Below are positions 26,633 through 36,883 of a stretch of DNA of 64,000 nt, one piece after another. Source of the stretch: MFD01275-c22 sp963705885 (GTDB taxonomy: Bacteria; Actinomycetota; Actinomycetes; JACCUZ01). Made by a program: the position numbers and the translations under genes. Numbering within the stretch: the first letter of the stretch is position 1; every line of letters begins with the position of its first letter. A model generated the notes under the pieces. The model was not told where the DNA came from, made no database searches, and saw only the letters and a program-made list of their open reading frames with translations. The stretch covers positions 1,364,001-1,428,000 of the forward strand of contig OY970120.1 in the NCBI GenBank assembly GCA_963705885.1, written 5' to 3'.

Positions 26633-27007
26633 ATGCCGACGGACCTCACGCTCTACCTCGACGACCAGCCCGGCGAGCTGGCCCGGGTGTCCGGCGTGCT
26701 CGGCGCGGCGGGGGTGAACATCTCCGGCTTCTGCGCCGTGACCAGCGGCGGCGGCCGGGGTGAGGTGCACGTGCTCGTCGACGACATGGCCGCCGCCTTC
26801 TCGGCGCTCGCAGCCGCCGACGTCCAGGTCGCGCTCGAGCAGGAGGTCGCGGTGTTCGCCGTGGACGACCGGCCCGGCGTCCTCGGTGACGTGTGCCGCC
26901 GGCTCGGGGACACGGGCGTCAACATCACCCTGGCCTACCTCGCGACGGACACCCGCCTCGTCCTGGCCACCGACGACTTCGCGGCCGCGCGGGACGCGCT
27001 GACCTGA
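26633..27007 (+). CDS. tandem ACT-domain protein
   Basis: A 124-residue protein made of two ACT-like repeats: the first begins LTLYLDDQPGELARVSGVLGAAGVNISGF, the second VAVFAVDDRPGVLGDVCRRLGDTGVNITLAY. ACT domains bind amino acids or other small ligands, and stand-alone ones usually act as regulators. No partner enzyme is fused or adjacent. ATG 26633 follows AAGGAGG at good distance. It converges on the chromate transporter gene, 3 bases away. Confidence 0.85.
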   Translation: MPTDLTLYLDDQPGELARVSGVLGAAGVNISGFCAVTSGGGRGEVHVLVDDMAAAFSALAAADVQVALEQEVAVFAVDDRPGVLGDVCRRLGDTGVNITLAYLATDTRLVLATDDFAAARDALT

Positions 27008-27010
27008 CCC

Positions 27011-28147
27011 TCAGGCGCCGCCGCCGAGCAGCGTGACGGCCGCACCGACGGCGGCGCCCGCCACGATGACCCAGACCGAGCTCACCCGGGTGCGCCACAG
27101 GACCAGGACGGCCGCCGCCGCGAGCGCGGCCGTGAGCGGGTCGACCAGTGCCGTGGTGCTCAGCTCGAGGGTGACACCTGCCATCAGCGCCAGGGCCGCC
27201 GCGTTGACGCCGTCGAGCAGGGCGGCAGACCAGGCCCGGCCCCGGACGTGGCCGATGACCCGGGTGAGCAGACCCACCAGCAGGAACGAGGGCAGGAAGA
27301 TGCCGACGGTCGCGAGCGCCGCGCCGGGGAACCCGGCCACGACGTAGCCGAGGAACGTCGCGGTCGTGAACACCGGGCCGGGCGTGACCTGGCCGACGGA
27401 GACGGCGTCGACGAGCTGGGTCTCGGTCACCCAGCCCAGGCGCACGACGAAGTCGCCGCGCAGGAACGCGACGATCACGTAGCCGGAGCCGTAGAGCACC
27501 GACCCGATCTTGAGGAAGGTGAGGAACAGCCGGGCGAGCTGGCCGCCGGTGGGGTCGTCGAGGAACGGCCGCCCGGCCGCCAGGAGCGCCGGCAGGGCGG
27601 CACCGTGCAGGCTGCCGCCGGCCCACCGCGAGCGGCCCGTCCGCGCGACGAGGACGGCCGCTGCGCCCGCCGCGAGCAGCAGCAGCTCGTGCACGCCGAG
27701 CAGGTAGCCGAGCAGCACCGAGGCCGCGACGACCGCGAGGAGCGGGCCCCGGACAGCGGTGCCGAGCAGACCGAGCAGCGCCCGCAGGATGACGGCCACG
27801 ACGACCGGCCGGACGCCGTACAGGAAGCCGTCGAAGGCGGGCGTCTCGCCGTACTCCACGTACGCCCAGGCCAGTGCCAGCACCATGAGCGCCGCGGGCA
27901 GGATGAAGCACACCCCGGCGCTCACCAGCCCGCGCCACCCGGCGCGGTCGTGGCCGAGGTGGATGGCCAGCTCGGTCGAGTTGGGGCCGGGGATGATGTT
28001 CGTGGCCCCGACCAGGTCGAGGAACCGCTGGTCGTCGACCCAGCCCCGGCGCCGCACGACCTCCTCGCGCATCAGCGCGATGTGCGCGGCCGGCCCCCCG
28101 AAGCCGATGGTGCCGAGCTTGAGGAACAGCAGGGCGACCTCGCGCAC
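27011..28147 (-). CDS. chrA: chromate transporter (CHR family, two-domain)
   Basis: Inner-membrane transporter of 378 residues with two homologous halves, as in long CHR proteins. N-half: FLKLGTIGFGGPAAHIALMREEVVRRRGWVDDQRFLDL and IIPGPNSTELAIHLG. C-half: FLTFLKIGSVLYGSGYVIVAFLRGDFV and VGQVTPGPVFTTATFLGY. Homologues expel chromate by proton exchange; the substrate here is inferred from the family. GTG 28147 is 6 bases after a TATCGT box, fitting a leaderless mRNA. A NYN-like gene diverges 69 bases away. Confidence 0.9.
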   Translation of the reverse strand: MREVALLFLKLGTIGFGGPAAHIALMREEVVRRRGWVDDQRFLDLVGATNIIPGPNSTELAIHLGHDRAGWRGLVSAGVCFILPAALMVLALAWAYVEYGETPAFDGFLYGVRPVVVAVILRALLGLLGTAVRGPLLAVVAASVLLGYLLGVHELLLLAAGAAAVLVARTGRSRWAGGSLHGAALPALLAAGRPFLDDPTGGQLARLFLTFLKIGSVLYGSGYVIVAFLRGDFVVRLGWVTETQLVDAVSVGQVTPGPVFTTATFLGYVVAGFPGAALATVGIFLPSFLLVGLLTRVIGHVRGRAWSAALLDGVNAAALALMAGVTLELSTTALVDPLTAALAAAAVLVLWRTRVSSVWVIVAGAAVGAAVTLLGGGA

Positions 28148-28153
28148 CCGCGC

Positions 28154-28159
28154 ACGATA
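28154..28159 (-). promoter_or_regulatory. -10 box of leaderless chrA promoter
   Basis: TATCGT on the minus strand, ending 6 bases before the GTG start. Consistent with leaderless initiation. Confidence 0.55.
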
Positions 28160-28216
28160 TCGACCCGGCGGCCGCGGCCCGGCGCGTCCGGACTCACACC
28201 GGGCACCTGACACGAT

Positions 28217-28783
28217 GTGACGGTGGGAATAGGCGGCGGGCCCAGCGAGTGGGACGACTACGAGTGGGTCCGGCTCGACGACCTGCCGGCCGAGCCGCTG
28301 ACCGAGGCGGTCCTCGACTGGCTGGCCGACCACCCGGTGTGGACGCCCGGCGACGGCGACCGGGTGCTGCTCGTCGACCTGGACAACCTGCGCGCCGAGC
28401 CCGGCCGGTGGGGGGTGCGCATGGCCGCGATGGTCGCGCTGGCCAGCCAGGCCGACCACGCCCACTTCGCCGGGCAGGCGGGTGCGGTCCGCCGGGCGAG
28501 GCCGCACCTCGACGGGGTCGCTGCCACCGTCCAGGGCGTGCCGGACGGCAGCGACCTGGCCGACCACGCCCTGCTCGACGCCGCCCGTGCCCTGGACCTG
28601 CGTGGCGCGGAGGTCTGCGTCGTGAGCAACGACGGCATCTTCGCCGACCTGGCGGACTCGGCGCTGCTGACGGTCGTCACTCCCGGACGTCAGGCGCTGA
28701 GCAAGCGGCTGGTCGACGCGGCCACCCGCCTCGTGGAGCTGACGACGCTGGAGGAGGCTGCCGCGGGGACCCTGCGGGTCTGA
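28217..28783 (+). CDS. NYN/PIN-like domain protein
   Basis: A 188-residue protein whose central part has the conserved acidic points of NYN (Nedd4-BP1, YacP-like) RNases: LLVDLDNLRAEP (first aspartates), DGSDLADHALLDAA (second), and CVVSNDGIFADLA (third). The domain runs from about residue 48 to 165. It may cut or bind RNA; activity is inferred only from the motifs. GTG 28217 was chosen; GTG 28223, in frame, is equally possible. Confidence 0.65.
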   Translation: MTVGIGGGPSEWDDYEWVRLDDLPAEPLTEAVLDWLADHPVWTPGDGDRVLLVDLDNLRAEPGRWGVRMAAMVALASQADHAHFAGQAGAVRRARPHLDGVAATVQGVPDGSDLADHALLDAARALDLRGAEVCVVSNDGIFADLADSALLTVVTPGRQALSKRLVDAATRLVELTTLEEAAAGTLRV

Positions 28784-28886
28784 GGGCATCGCCGGACGCC
28801 CGACGGACCTTGACGTCGAGCCACCTCGGGAGCACGGTGTGTGACGACGCCCGGCGCGTGCTGCCGGTGCGAGCGGGGGAGGCCCT

Positions 28887-30449
28887 GTGGAGCGGCACGG
28901 CTCGGAGAGCTACTTCATCCTCGGAGAGGGCCTGGTCGGCGAGAGCGGGCAGGGCCGGCCGCGGACGCTGGCCGCCGCGGTCGAGGCGGCGGCGCCGCCG
29001 TTCCGGTTCTCGCGGATGGGGCCCAAGGGCAGCGCCGTCGGCGAGTCGAGCCGGGTGAGGCTCGCCCGCGCGATGGTCGGGAGCGGGAAGGCATCCCGCA
29101 TCCCGTCGGGCTTCACCTACCTCGGCCAGTTCGTCGACCACGACCTCACCTTCGACCGGACCGCCGTGCTGCTCGGGCGCACCGTGTCGCCCGCGGAGCT
29201 GCTGCAGGCCCGCTCGCCGAGCCTCGACCTGGACTCGCTCTACGGCGCGGGGCCGCAGGCGGCGGGCTCGGCGGCGTTCTACGCCGACGACCGCCACCTC
29301 AGGACGGGCCGGACGGTCGCCATCGGCGGTGACGCGGCCCGGGACGGCTTCGACCTGCCGCGGGTCGGGAGCGGGACGTCGAAGAAGGCACGGCGGCAGG
29401 CGCTCATCCCGGACTTCCGCAACGACGAGAACCTCGCGGTGGCCCAGACCCACCTGGCGTTCATCAGGTTCCACAACCGGGTCGTCGACAGCCTTCCGGC
29501 CTCCGTCCCGCCGGCCCAGCGCTTCGCGACGGCACGCGACATCGTGGTCAGGCACTACCAGTGGATGATCCGCCACGACTACCTGCCGCGCATCTGCGCG
29601 AGGGGTGTCGTGAACGACGTGTTCTCACGCGGACGGAAGGTGTTCGAGACCGGCGCCGCCCCGACCGACGTGCCGACGATGCCCGTCGAGTTCTCCGTCG
29701 CCGCCTTCCGGTTCGGGCACTCGATGATCCGGGGGGCCTACGACTGGAACGCCCGGTTCCCGAGCGGGCAGGGCACCCTCGACCTGCTCTTCACCTTCTC
29801 CGGCACCGGCGGCGACCTCGGCGGGGGAGTGCGCCTGCCCAGCAACTGGATCGCCGACTTCCGGCGCCTCTACGACTTCGGCGAGGCCGGCCGGGCGGAC
29901 CTCACCGTGCCTGAGTCCCAGTTCAACCGGGCCCTGCGCATCGACACCATGGTCGCGAACCCGCTGGGCAGGCTGCCGGCTGGCCCGATCGGGGGCCGGG
30001 CTCCCGACCGCGCGACGGCGAGCCTCGCGTTCCGCAACCTCACCCGGGCCTCCATGGTGCGCCTGGCGAGCGGTCAGCAGATGGCCGCCCACCTGAGGCG
30101 GCGGGGCGTGGGCGGCAAGGCCCTCAGCAAGGCCCAGATCCGCGACGGCCGCAACGGCGCCGACCTCGGCGCGCTCACCGCGGCGCAGCGGGACGCGGTC
30201 GTCACGAAGACCCCGCTGTGGTTCTACGTCCTGCGGGAGGCCGAGCTGGGTGGCGGCAGGCTCGGCGGGGTGGGGGCGCGCATCGTGGCCGAGACGTTCC
30301 ACCGCGCGATGGAGGGCAGCGCGTCCTCGATCGTCCGGGACCCGGCGTGGCGGCCGACCCTCGGGCCGGACAGCACGACCTTCCGCATGGTGGACCTGCT
30401 GCTGTTCGCGTTCGAGGGGAAGAAGTCGCTGCTCGCCCCGCTGGGCTGA
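28887..30449 (+). CDS. animal-type heme peroxidase family protein
   Basis: A 520-residue member of the peroxidase-cyclooxygenase (animal heme peroxidase) superfamily. Seen: distal site YLGQFVDHDLTFD, calcium/heme segment LYGAG, RNDENLAVAQTHLAFIRFHNRVVD, the conserved HYQWMIRHDYLPRI helix, and the proximal histidine in FRFGHSMIRGAY. There is no signal peptide, so it is likely cytoplasmic or released by another route. Bacterial members oxidise halides or small organics with peroxide; the substrate is unknown here. GTG 28887 follows GGGGGAGG. Confidence 0.88.
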   Translation: MERHGSESYFILGEGLVGESGQGRPRTLAAAVEAAAPPFRFSRMGPKGSAVGESSRVRLARAMVGSGKASRIPSGFTYLGQFVDHDLTFDRTAVLLGRTVSPAELLQARSPSLDLDSLYGAGPQAAGSAAFYADDRHLRTGRTVAIGGDAARDGFDLPRVGSGTSKKARRQALIPDFRNDENLAVAQTHLAFIRFHNRVVDSLPASVPPAQRFATARDIVVRHYQWMIRHDYLPRICARGVVNDVFSRGRKVFETGAAPTDVPTMPVEFSVAAFRFGHSMIRGAYDWNARFPSGQGTLDLLFTFSGTGGDLGGGVRLPSNWIADFRRLYDFGEAGRADLTVPESQFNRALRIDTMVANPLGRLPAGPIGGRAPDRATASLAFRNLTRASMVRLASGQQMAAHLRRRGVGGKALSKAQIRDGRNGADLGALTAAQRDAVVTKTPLWFYVLREAELGGGRLGGVGARIVAETFHRAMEGSASSIVRDPAWRPTLGPDSTTFRMVDLLLFAFEGKKSLLAPLG

Positions 30450-30453
30450 CGGC

Positions 30454-31101
30454 TCAGGCCGCCTCGGGCCCGGTGTCTGCCCGCGCACGGGACCGGCGTG
30501 CGACCAGCAGACCGGCCAGCGTCGCCCCGAGGCAGCCCAGGACCTCGTCGCCCAGCGTGTCCTCGTAGGCGGTCTCGAGCTCGGTGCCGTGCCGGATGAA
30601 CGCCCACCACTCGCCCACCTCCCAGCCGACCGCGAGCAGCGCACCGGTGCCGGCCACGAGCAGCCCGAGCGCCCACGGCGGGCTGACCCGGGAGCGCAGC
30701 AGGAGCAGGCCGATGCCCGCCGTGAGCAGGAACCAGTTGACGAAGTGGTTGGCGTCGTCCCACCAGCCGATCGAGTCGTACAGGTCGGCGGTGTTGCCGG
30801 TCACGTCGACCAGGAACGGCGCCATGATCAGCGCGAACGCCGTCCAGGGTGCCGCCGACGGGGCCGTGCCCGCGCGCCGCGCCCGCAGCGCCCACACGGC
30901 CGGCACGAGGAGCATCATCGCGGGGTAGGCGACGAGCCGGGCCCGGAAGCCCTTGCCCTCGAACTGCGCCAGGTCGGGCACGAACGCCGCGACGGCAAGC
31001 TGCCCGACGGTCGCCACGAGGACGGCAACGGTGGCGCGGCGCGGCCACGGCGAGGCCGGCGGTGCGGCCTGCCCCTCTCTGCTCGTGCTCGTGCTCGTCA
31101 C
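30454..31101 (-). CDS. multi-pass membrane protein (possibly YjdF/DUF2238-like)
   Basis: About 215 residues with five or six membrane helices after a short polar N-terminus. Notable points: GWWDDANHFVNWFLLTAGIGLLLL, then WEVGEWWAFIRHGTELETAYEDTLGDEVLG. The DxxHF...E..EWW...DTxxD pattern is like YjdF-type inner-membrane proteins, but I am not certain. GTG 31101 was chosen because GAGGGG precedes it; a longer frame upstream would run through the promoter of the divergent gene. No function can be given. Confidence 0.7.
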   Translation of the reverse strand: MTSTSTSREGQAAPPASPWPRRATVAVLVATVGQLAVAAFVPDLAQFEGKGFRARLVAYPAMMLLVPAVWALRARRAGTAPSAAPWTAFALIMAPFLVDVTGNTADLYDSIGWWDDANHFVNWFLLTAGIGLLLLRSRVSPPWALGLLVAGTGALLAVGWEVGEWWAFIRHGTELETAYEDTLGDEVLGCLGATLAGLLVARRSRARADTGPEAA

Positions 31102-31181
31102 GTCGCCCCTCGTCGTCGATCCGGTCCTGCGGCGGGCGGAAGTCTGCCGCACGGTCCGGCGCCGATCGCCGAACCGCGGGG

Positions 31182-31209
31182 TTGACAGGCCGTCCCGCGC
31201 TGGTACCTT
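31182..31209 (+). promoter_or_regulatory. sigma-70-type promoter of the DUF4386-like gene
   Basis: Perfect -35 TTGACA (31182-31187), 16-base spacer, -10 TACCTT (31204-31209). It is the clearest consensus promoter in the window. The TetR-like operator begins on its -10. Confidence 0.7.
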
Positions 31210-31231
31210 ACAACGTAAACGTACAGTGTAA
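31208..31231. promoter_or_regulatory. TetR-type operator
   Basis: Inverted repeat of 10-base arms, TTACAACGTA and TACAGTGTAA, around AACG; the arms match at 8 of 10 positions. The base composition is AT-rich against a very GC-rich background. It overlaps the -10 and the start region, so a bound repressor would shut the gene. No TetR-family gene lies in the window. Confidence 0.65.
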
Positions 31232-31258
31232 GTTTCGACGCACGAGGAGACGACGCCC

Positions 31259-32056
31259 ATGTCGACCACAGCCCAGGCCACCACCGCCACCAGCACCAGC
31301 CCGCCGCGTACGCCCGGTGTCCCCGCGCAGCGGCGGAGCGCCACCACGACCCCGCGCCGCGCCGCCCTCGTCGCCGGCGTGGGCTACCTGATGATCTTCG
31401 TGCTCGCGGTCTTCGCCAACTTCGTCGTGCGCACGCGCCTGGTCGACCCCGACGACGCCCGCGCGACCCTGGAGAACATCGCCGCGTCCGAGACCCTGTT
31501 CCGCGCCGGGCTGGTCGCGTTCCTCGCGGTGTTCGTCGTCGACGTGGCCGTCGCCTGGGCCCTCTACGTGCTGCTGCGGGCGGTGAACCAGGAGGTCTCG
31601 CTGCTCGCGGCGTGGTTCCGGCTGGTCTACACGGCCTTCCTCGGCGTGGGACTGGTCTTCTTCTTCGTGGTCGTGTCGCTGGTCAGCGGCGCCGACCACC
31701 TGGCGGCCTTCGACCAGGGTGAGCTGGCCGCCCACGTGACGCTGTCGCTCGACGCGTTCAACTACGCCTGGCTCATCGGGCTGGTCGCGTTCGGGGTCCA
31801 CCTGGCGCTGGTCGGCCACCTCCTGCTCGCGTCGGGGTCGGCCCCCCGGGCGCTCGGTGTCCTCCTGCTCGTGGCGGGGGCGGCCTACGTCCTGGACACG
31901 CTCGCGAACGCCCTGCTGTCCGGCTACGCGGACCACGCCGACCTGTTCCTGGTCGTCGTGGCCGTGCCCGCGGTCGCGGCCGAGCTGGGCCTGACCGGCT
32001 GGCTGCTGGCCCGGGCCGGGAGGCCGGGGCACGCCCTGGCCGGGACCGGTGGCTGA
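31259..32056 (+). CDS. DUF4386-like membrane protein
   Basis: A 265-residue integral membrane protein with a polar 30-residue N-terminus and about six helices. RRAALVAGVGYLMIFVLAVFANFVV, then RLVDPDDARATLENIAASETLFRAGLVAFLAVFVVDVAVAWALYVLL, then LLAAWFRLVYTAFLGVGLVF, resembles DUF4386 proteins, whose function is unknown. ATG 31259 follows GAGGAGACGACGCCC. It is the only gene behind a strong promoter with a TetR-type operator, so it probably responds to a small molecule. Confidence 0.75.
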   Translation: MSTTAQATTATSTSPPRTPGVPAQRRSATTTPRRAALVAGVGYLMIFVLAVFANFVVRTRLVDPDDARATLENIAASETLFRAGLVAFLAVFVVDVAVAWALYVLLRAVNQEVSLLAAWFRLVYTAFLGVGLVFFFVVVSLVSGADHLAAFDQGELAAHVTLSLDAFNYAWLIGLVAFGVHLALVGHLLLASGSAPRALGVLLLVAGAAYVLDTLANALLSGYADHADLFLVVVAVPAVAAELGLTGWLLARAGRPGHALAGTGG

Positions 32057-32088
32057 CCGAGCGCCTCAGGCTGCCTCCCGGGTCCCGG

Positions 32089-32109
32089 CCGGTCACGTCG
32101 GGTGACCGG
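32089..32109 (+). terminator. hairpin after the DUF4386-like gene
   Basis: CCGGTCAC, loop GTCGG, GTGACCGG: an 8-bp perfect stem 33 bases after the stop. No T-run. Likely terminator. The rest of 32057-32213 shows only a CATACT box (32200-32205) just before the next gene. Confidence 0.55.
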
Positions 32110-32213
32110 TGGGGACCAGCGTGCCATCGCGCTGCGCCGGCGGCGTGCCGGACCGCCCGACGGCCCGGCGCACTGTCGACGCGGCGGGGTCACGAGGGGC
32201 ATACTGAGGACAA

Positions 32214-32435
32214 ATGGCTACCTCGCGCGCCGCCAGACGGCGACCCCCCGGCAGTCCCTTCAAAGACGCCGTTGCGGCGCCCGTCGAAGTGTTCGAGGTC
32301 GGTGACCGGGTCACCCACGACCGGTGCGGCCTCGGCCGCGTCGTCGGCGTCGAGCCCGACGTGGCGGTCCAGGTCGAGTTCGGGCAGCAGACCTTCCGGG
32401 TGCTCTCGCCCTACCGCGAGCTGACCAAGCTCTGA
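32214..32435 (+). CDS. CarD-like small protein, 73 aa
   Basis: A short protein with one beta-rich module FEVGDRVTHDRCGLGRVVGVEPDVAVQVEFGQQTFRVLSPYRELTKL, which resembles the RNA-polymerase-interacting domain of CarD/TRCF but lacks the DNA-binding half of full CarD. Binding to polymerase is inferred. The first 25 residues are basic and proline-rich. ATG 32214 is 8 bases after CATACT, so the mRNA is probably leaderless. It converges on rarD with a 4-base gap. Confidence 0.7.
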   Translation: MATSRAARRRPPGSPFKDAVAAPVEVFEVGDRVTHDRCGLGRVVGVEPDVAVQVEFGQQTFRVLSPYRELTKL

Positions 32436-32439
32436 CGCG

Positions 32440-33369
32440 TCACACGTAGGCGTCGACCGTGGTAGCGGCCGCCGCCGCGGCCCGGCGCGACCGGTGGCGG
32501 TGGCGCAGGCCGTCGGCCGAGAGCAGGACCAGGGCCGCCCACACGAGGGCGAAGCCCGCGAGCCGCGACGCGGGCATCTCCTCGTCGTAGACCAGCACGC
32601 CGGTCAGGAACTGCAGCACCGGCGCGATGTACTGCAGCATGCCGAGCAGCGAGAGCGGCACCCGGCGGGCGGCTGCGGCGAAGAACAGCAGCGGGACGGC
32701 CGTCGCCACGCCGGCGCTGGCGAGCAGCAGGCCGTGGCCGACCCCCGTGTGCCCGAGCCGTCCGTCGCCCTGCGACTCCAGGTAGAGCAGCCACCCGAGC
32801 GCCGGGAGGAACAGGACGGCGGTCTCGACGGTGAGGGACTGCACCGCACCGACCGTGGCTCCCACCTGCTTCTTGAGCAGGCCGTACGCCGCGAAGCTCA
32901 GCGCCAGCCCCAGCGCGATCCACGGCGGCCGGCCGTAGTCGGCGGTCAGCACCACCACGGCGAGGGCGCCGAGCCCGACGGCCGCCCACTGCAACGGCCG
33001 CAGCCGCTCCTGCAGCACCAGCACCCCGATGAGCACGGTGACGACCGGGTTGATGAAGTAGCCCAGCGACGTCTCGACGACGTGCCCGTTGTTGACCCCC
33101 CAGATGTAGATGCACCAGTTGCCGCCGATCAGCGCGGCGGCCAGCGTCATGCGGGTCAGCGACGCCGGGTCGTGCAGCAGCGGGCGGACCCACGACCAGC
33201 TGCGGCCGACGGCGAGGACCCCGAGGACGAACACGAGCGACCAGACGATGCGGTGCGCGGCGATCTCGAGCGCGCCCGCCGGCTCCAGGAGCGGCCAGTA
33301 GAGCGGGAACAGGCCCCAGAGGAAGTAGCAGGCGACGCCGTAGGCGGTGCCCCGCCGCTCGTCAGCCAC
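32440..33369 (-). CDS. rarD: EamA-family transporter RarD
   Basis: A ten-helix EamA-type (drug/metabolite transporter) permease of 309 residues. RarD features: GVACYFLWGLFPLYWPLLEPAGALEIAAHRIVWS at the N-terminus, NWCIYIWGVNNGHVVETSLGYFINPVV, and GMLQYIAPVLQFLTGVLVYDEEM in the second repeat. The substrate is unknown. GTG 33369 lies 6 bases after TAGCGT, fitting leaderless transcription. Confidence 0.92.
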   Translation of the reverse strand: MADERRGTAYGVACYFLWGLFPLYWPLLEPAGALEIAAHRIVWSLVFVLGVLAVGRSWSWVRPLLHDPASLTRMTLAAALIGGNWCIYIWGVNNGHVVETSLGYFINPVVTVLIGVLVLQERLRPLQWAAVGLGALAVVVLTADYGRPPWIALGLALSFAAYGLLKKQVGATVGAVQSLTVETAVLFLPALGWLLYLESQGDGRLGHTGVGHGLLLASAGVATAVPLLFFAAAARRVPLSLLGMLQYIAPVLQFLTGVLVYDEEMPASRLAGFALVWAALVLLSADGLRHRHRSRRAAAAAATTVDAYV

Positions 33370-33375
33370 GCCCGA

Positions 33376-33381
33376 ACGCTA
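33376..33381 (-). promoter_or_regulatory. -10 box of leaderless rarD promoter
   Basis: TAGCGT on the minus strand, 6 bases before the GTG start. Confidence 0.55.
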
Positions 33382-33442
33382 ACCGCCGGCGTCAGGAGTG
33401 TCCAACGAGTTCACTGCTGTCTCGTCGGGCGAGACGTGGCGC

Positions 33443-34533
33443 CTACGCGACCGTCCAGGTGTCCGAGCCGGCCAGCAGGGCGGCGAGCTCGGCGTCGCCG
33501 GCCGGCCGGCCGTCCTGCCCGGCGCGGCTCGCCTCGATCTGGGCGCGCATGAGGTCGTCGTAGACCGGCCGGTCGACGGCCCGGAACACGCCGATGGGCG
33601 TGCGGGCCAGCGAGAGCTCGGCCAGCCGCGACAGGTCGAACGCGTGGGAGGGGTCCTCGGCGTGCGCGTCGTGGACGACGAGCTGGTCGAGCCCCGCCGC
33701 GGCGACGTCGACGACCTTCAGCGCCTGGTCGCGGTCGCGGACGACGCCGTGCTGGCCCTGCGTGCCCCACCTGATCGGCTCACCGTGCTCGAGCCGGATC
33801 GTGAAGTCGTCACGCGTCTGCGGGTCCTTCAGCGGCTCGAACGCGTTGTCGTTGAAGATGTTGCAGTTCTGGTAGATCTCGACCAGCGCGGTGCCCCGGT
33901 GCTCGGCCGCGGCCTGCAGCACCGACGTCAGGTGCTTGCGGTCGGAGTCGATCGAGCGGGCGACGAAGGAGGCCTCGGCGCCCAGCGCCAGCGACACGGG
34001 GTTGAACGGGGAGTCCAGGGACCCCAGCGGTGTCGACTTCGTGATCTTCCCGAGCTCGGACGTCGGCGAGTACTGCCCCTTGGTCAGCCCGTAGATGCGG
34101 TTGTTGAACAGCAGGATCTTGAGGTTGACGTTGCGCCGCAGCGCGTGGATCAGGTGGTTCCCGCCGATCGAGAGCGCGTCGCCGTCGCCGGTGACGACCC
34201 AGACGGACAGGTCCGGTCGCGAGGACGCCAGGCCGGTCGCGATGGCCGGCGCCCGGCCGTGGATGGAGTGCATCCCGAACGTGTCCATGTAGTAGGGGAA
34301 GCGCGACGAGCACCCGATGCCCGAGACGAAGACGACGTTCTCGCGGGCCAGACCGAGCGTGGGCATGAAGGACTGGACGGCGGCGAGGATCGCGTAGTCA
34401 CCGCAGCCCGGGCACCAGCGCACCTCCTGGTCGGTCTTGAAGTCCTTGGCCGACTGCTTGCCGGTCGCCTTGGGCACCAGGCCCAGCGAGCTCAGCCCGC
34501 TGCCGTTCCACGCCGAGCCCTGGTCGGGAACGC

Positions 34534-34537
<4 letters not shown>
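33443..34537 (-). CDS. korB: 2-oxoglutarate:ferredoxin oxidoreductase, beta subunit
   Basis: ThDP- and [4Fe-4S]-binding subunit of a 2-oxoacid:ferredoxin oxidoreductase, 364 residues. Seen: VRWCPGCGDYAIL and GIGCSSRFPYYM (cluster cysteines), the ThDP/Mg site VVTGDGDALSIGGNHLIHALRRN with NNRIYGLTKGQ, and a further cysteine in YQNCNIFND. With KorA it oxidises 2-oxoglutarate to succinyl-CoA and reduces ferredoxin. Its start overlaps the korA stop by 4 bases. Confidence 0.94.
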
Positions 34538-36441
<1,904 letters not shown>

Positions 36442-36447
36442 ACCCCC

Positions 36448-36484
36448 AGGCTACGTCTTCGTAGGTTGTGAGGGGCCCTAGACT
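36448..36484. promoter_or_regulatory. divergent korA/nuoA2 promoter region with inverted repeat
   Basis: korA -10 TAGCCT on minus (36448-36453); nuoA2 -10 TAGACT on plus (36479-36484). Between them CTACG-TCTT-CGTAG (36451-36464) overlaps the korA -10 and the expected nuoA2 -35 position (about 36456-36461). One regulator here could control both operons. I do not recognise the site family. Confidence 0.5.
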
Positions 36485-36511
36485 CCGATCGGCAAGATCG
36501 AGGAGGCGCTG

Positions 36512-36883
36512 GTGGACGGCTTCTACGGCGGGTACGGCCTGGTCGGGCTGGTCTTCCTGGCCGGTGTCGCCTTCGTCGCCGTCGCGTTCACGGCGAACCG
36601 GCTGCTGCGCCCGCGCGTGCCCGGCCACGAGAAGTCGCTGACCTACGAGTGCGGCGTCGACCCCGTCGGCGAGGGCTGGGCGCAGAGCCACGTCCGCTAC
36701 TACGTGTTCGCCTACCTCTACGTGATCTTCGCCGTCGACGCGATCTACCTGTTCCCCTGGGCGACCGTGTTCGCCGCCCCCGGCTACGGCGCCACGACGC
36801 TGGTCGAGATGTTCGTCTTCATCGGGTTCCTGGCCGTCGGGTTGCTCTACGCCTGGCGCAAGGGGGTGCTCGCGTGGCGGTAG
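36512..36883 (+). CDS. nuoA2: complex I subunit A, second copy
   Basis: Three-helix membrane subunit of 123 residues. SLTYECGVDPVGEGWAQSHVRYYVFAYLYVIFAVDAIYLFPWA keeps the conserved cysteine loop but has AVDAIYLFPW where NuoA1 has FDIEIVFLYPW, losing one acidic residue of helix 2. GTG 36512 follows GAGGAGG by 5 bases. First gene of a ten-gene cluster without D, E, F and G. Confidence 0.93.
   Translation: MDGFYGGYGLVGLVFLAGVAFVAVAFTANRLLRPRVPGHEKSLTYECGVDPVGEGWAQSHVRYYVFAYLYVIFAVDAIYLFPWATVFAAPGYGATTLVEMFVFIGFLAVGLLYAWRKGVLAWR

Noticed and set aside
30454..31347. Longer start for the membrane protein at 31347
   Set aside because: It would run through the divergent promoter and into the DUF4386-like gene; GTG 31101 has a ribosome site.
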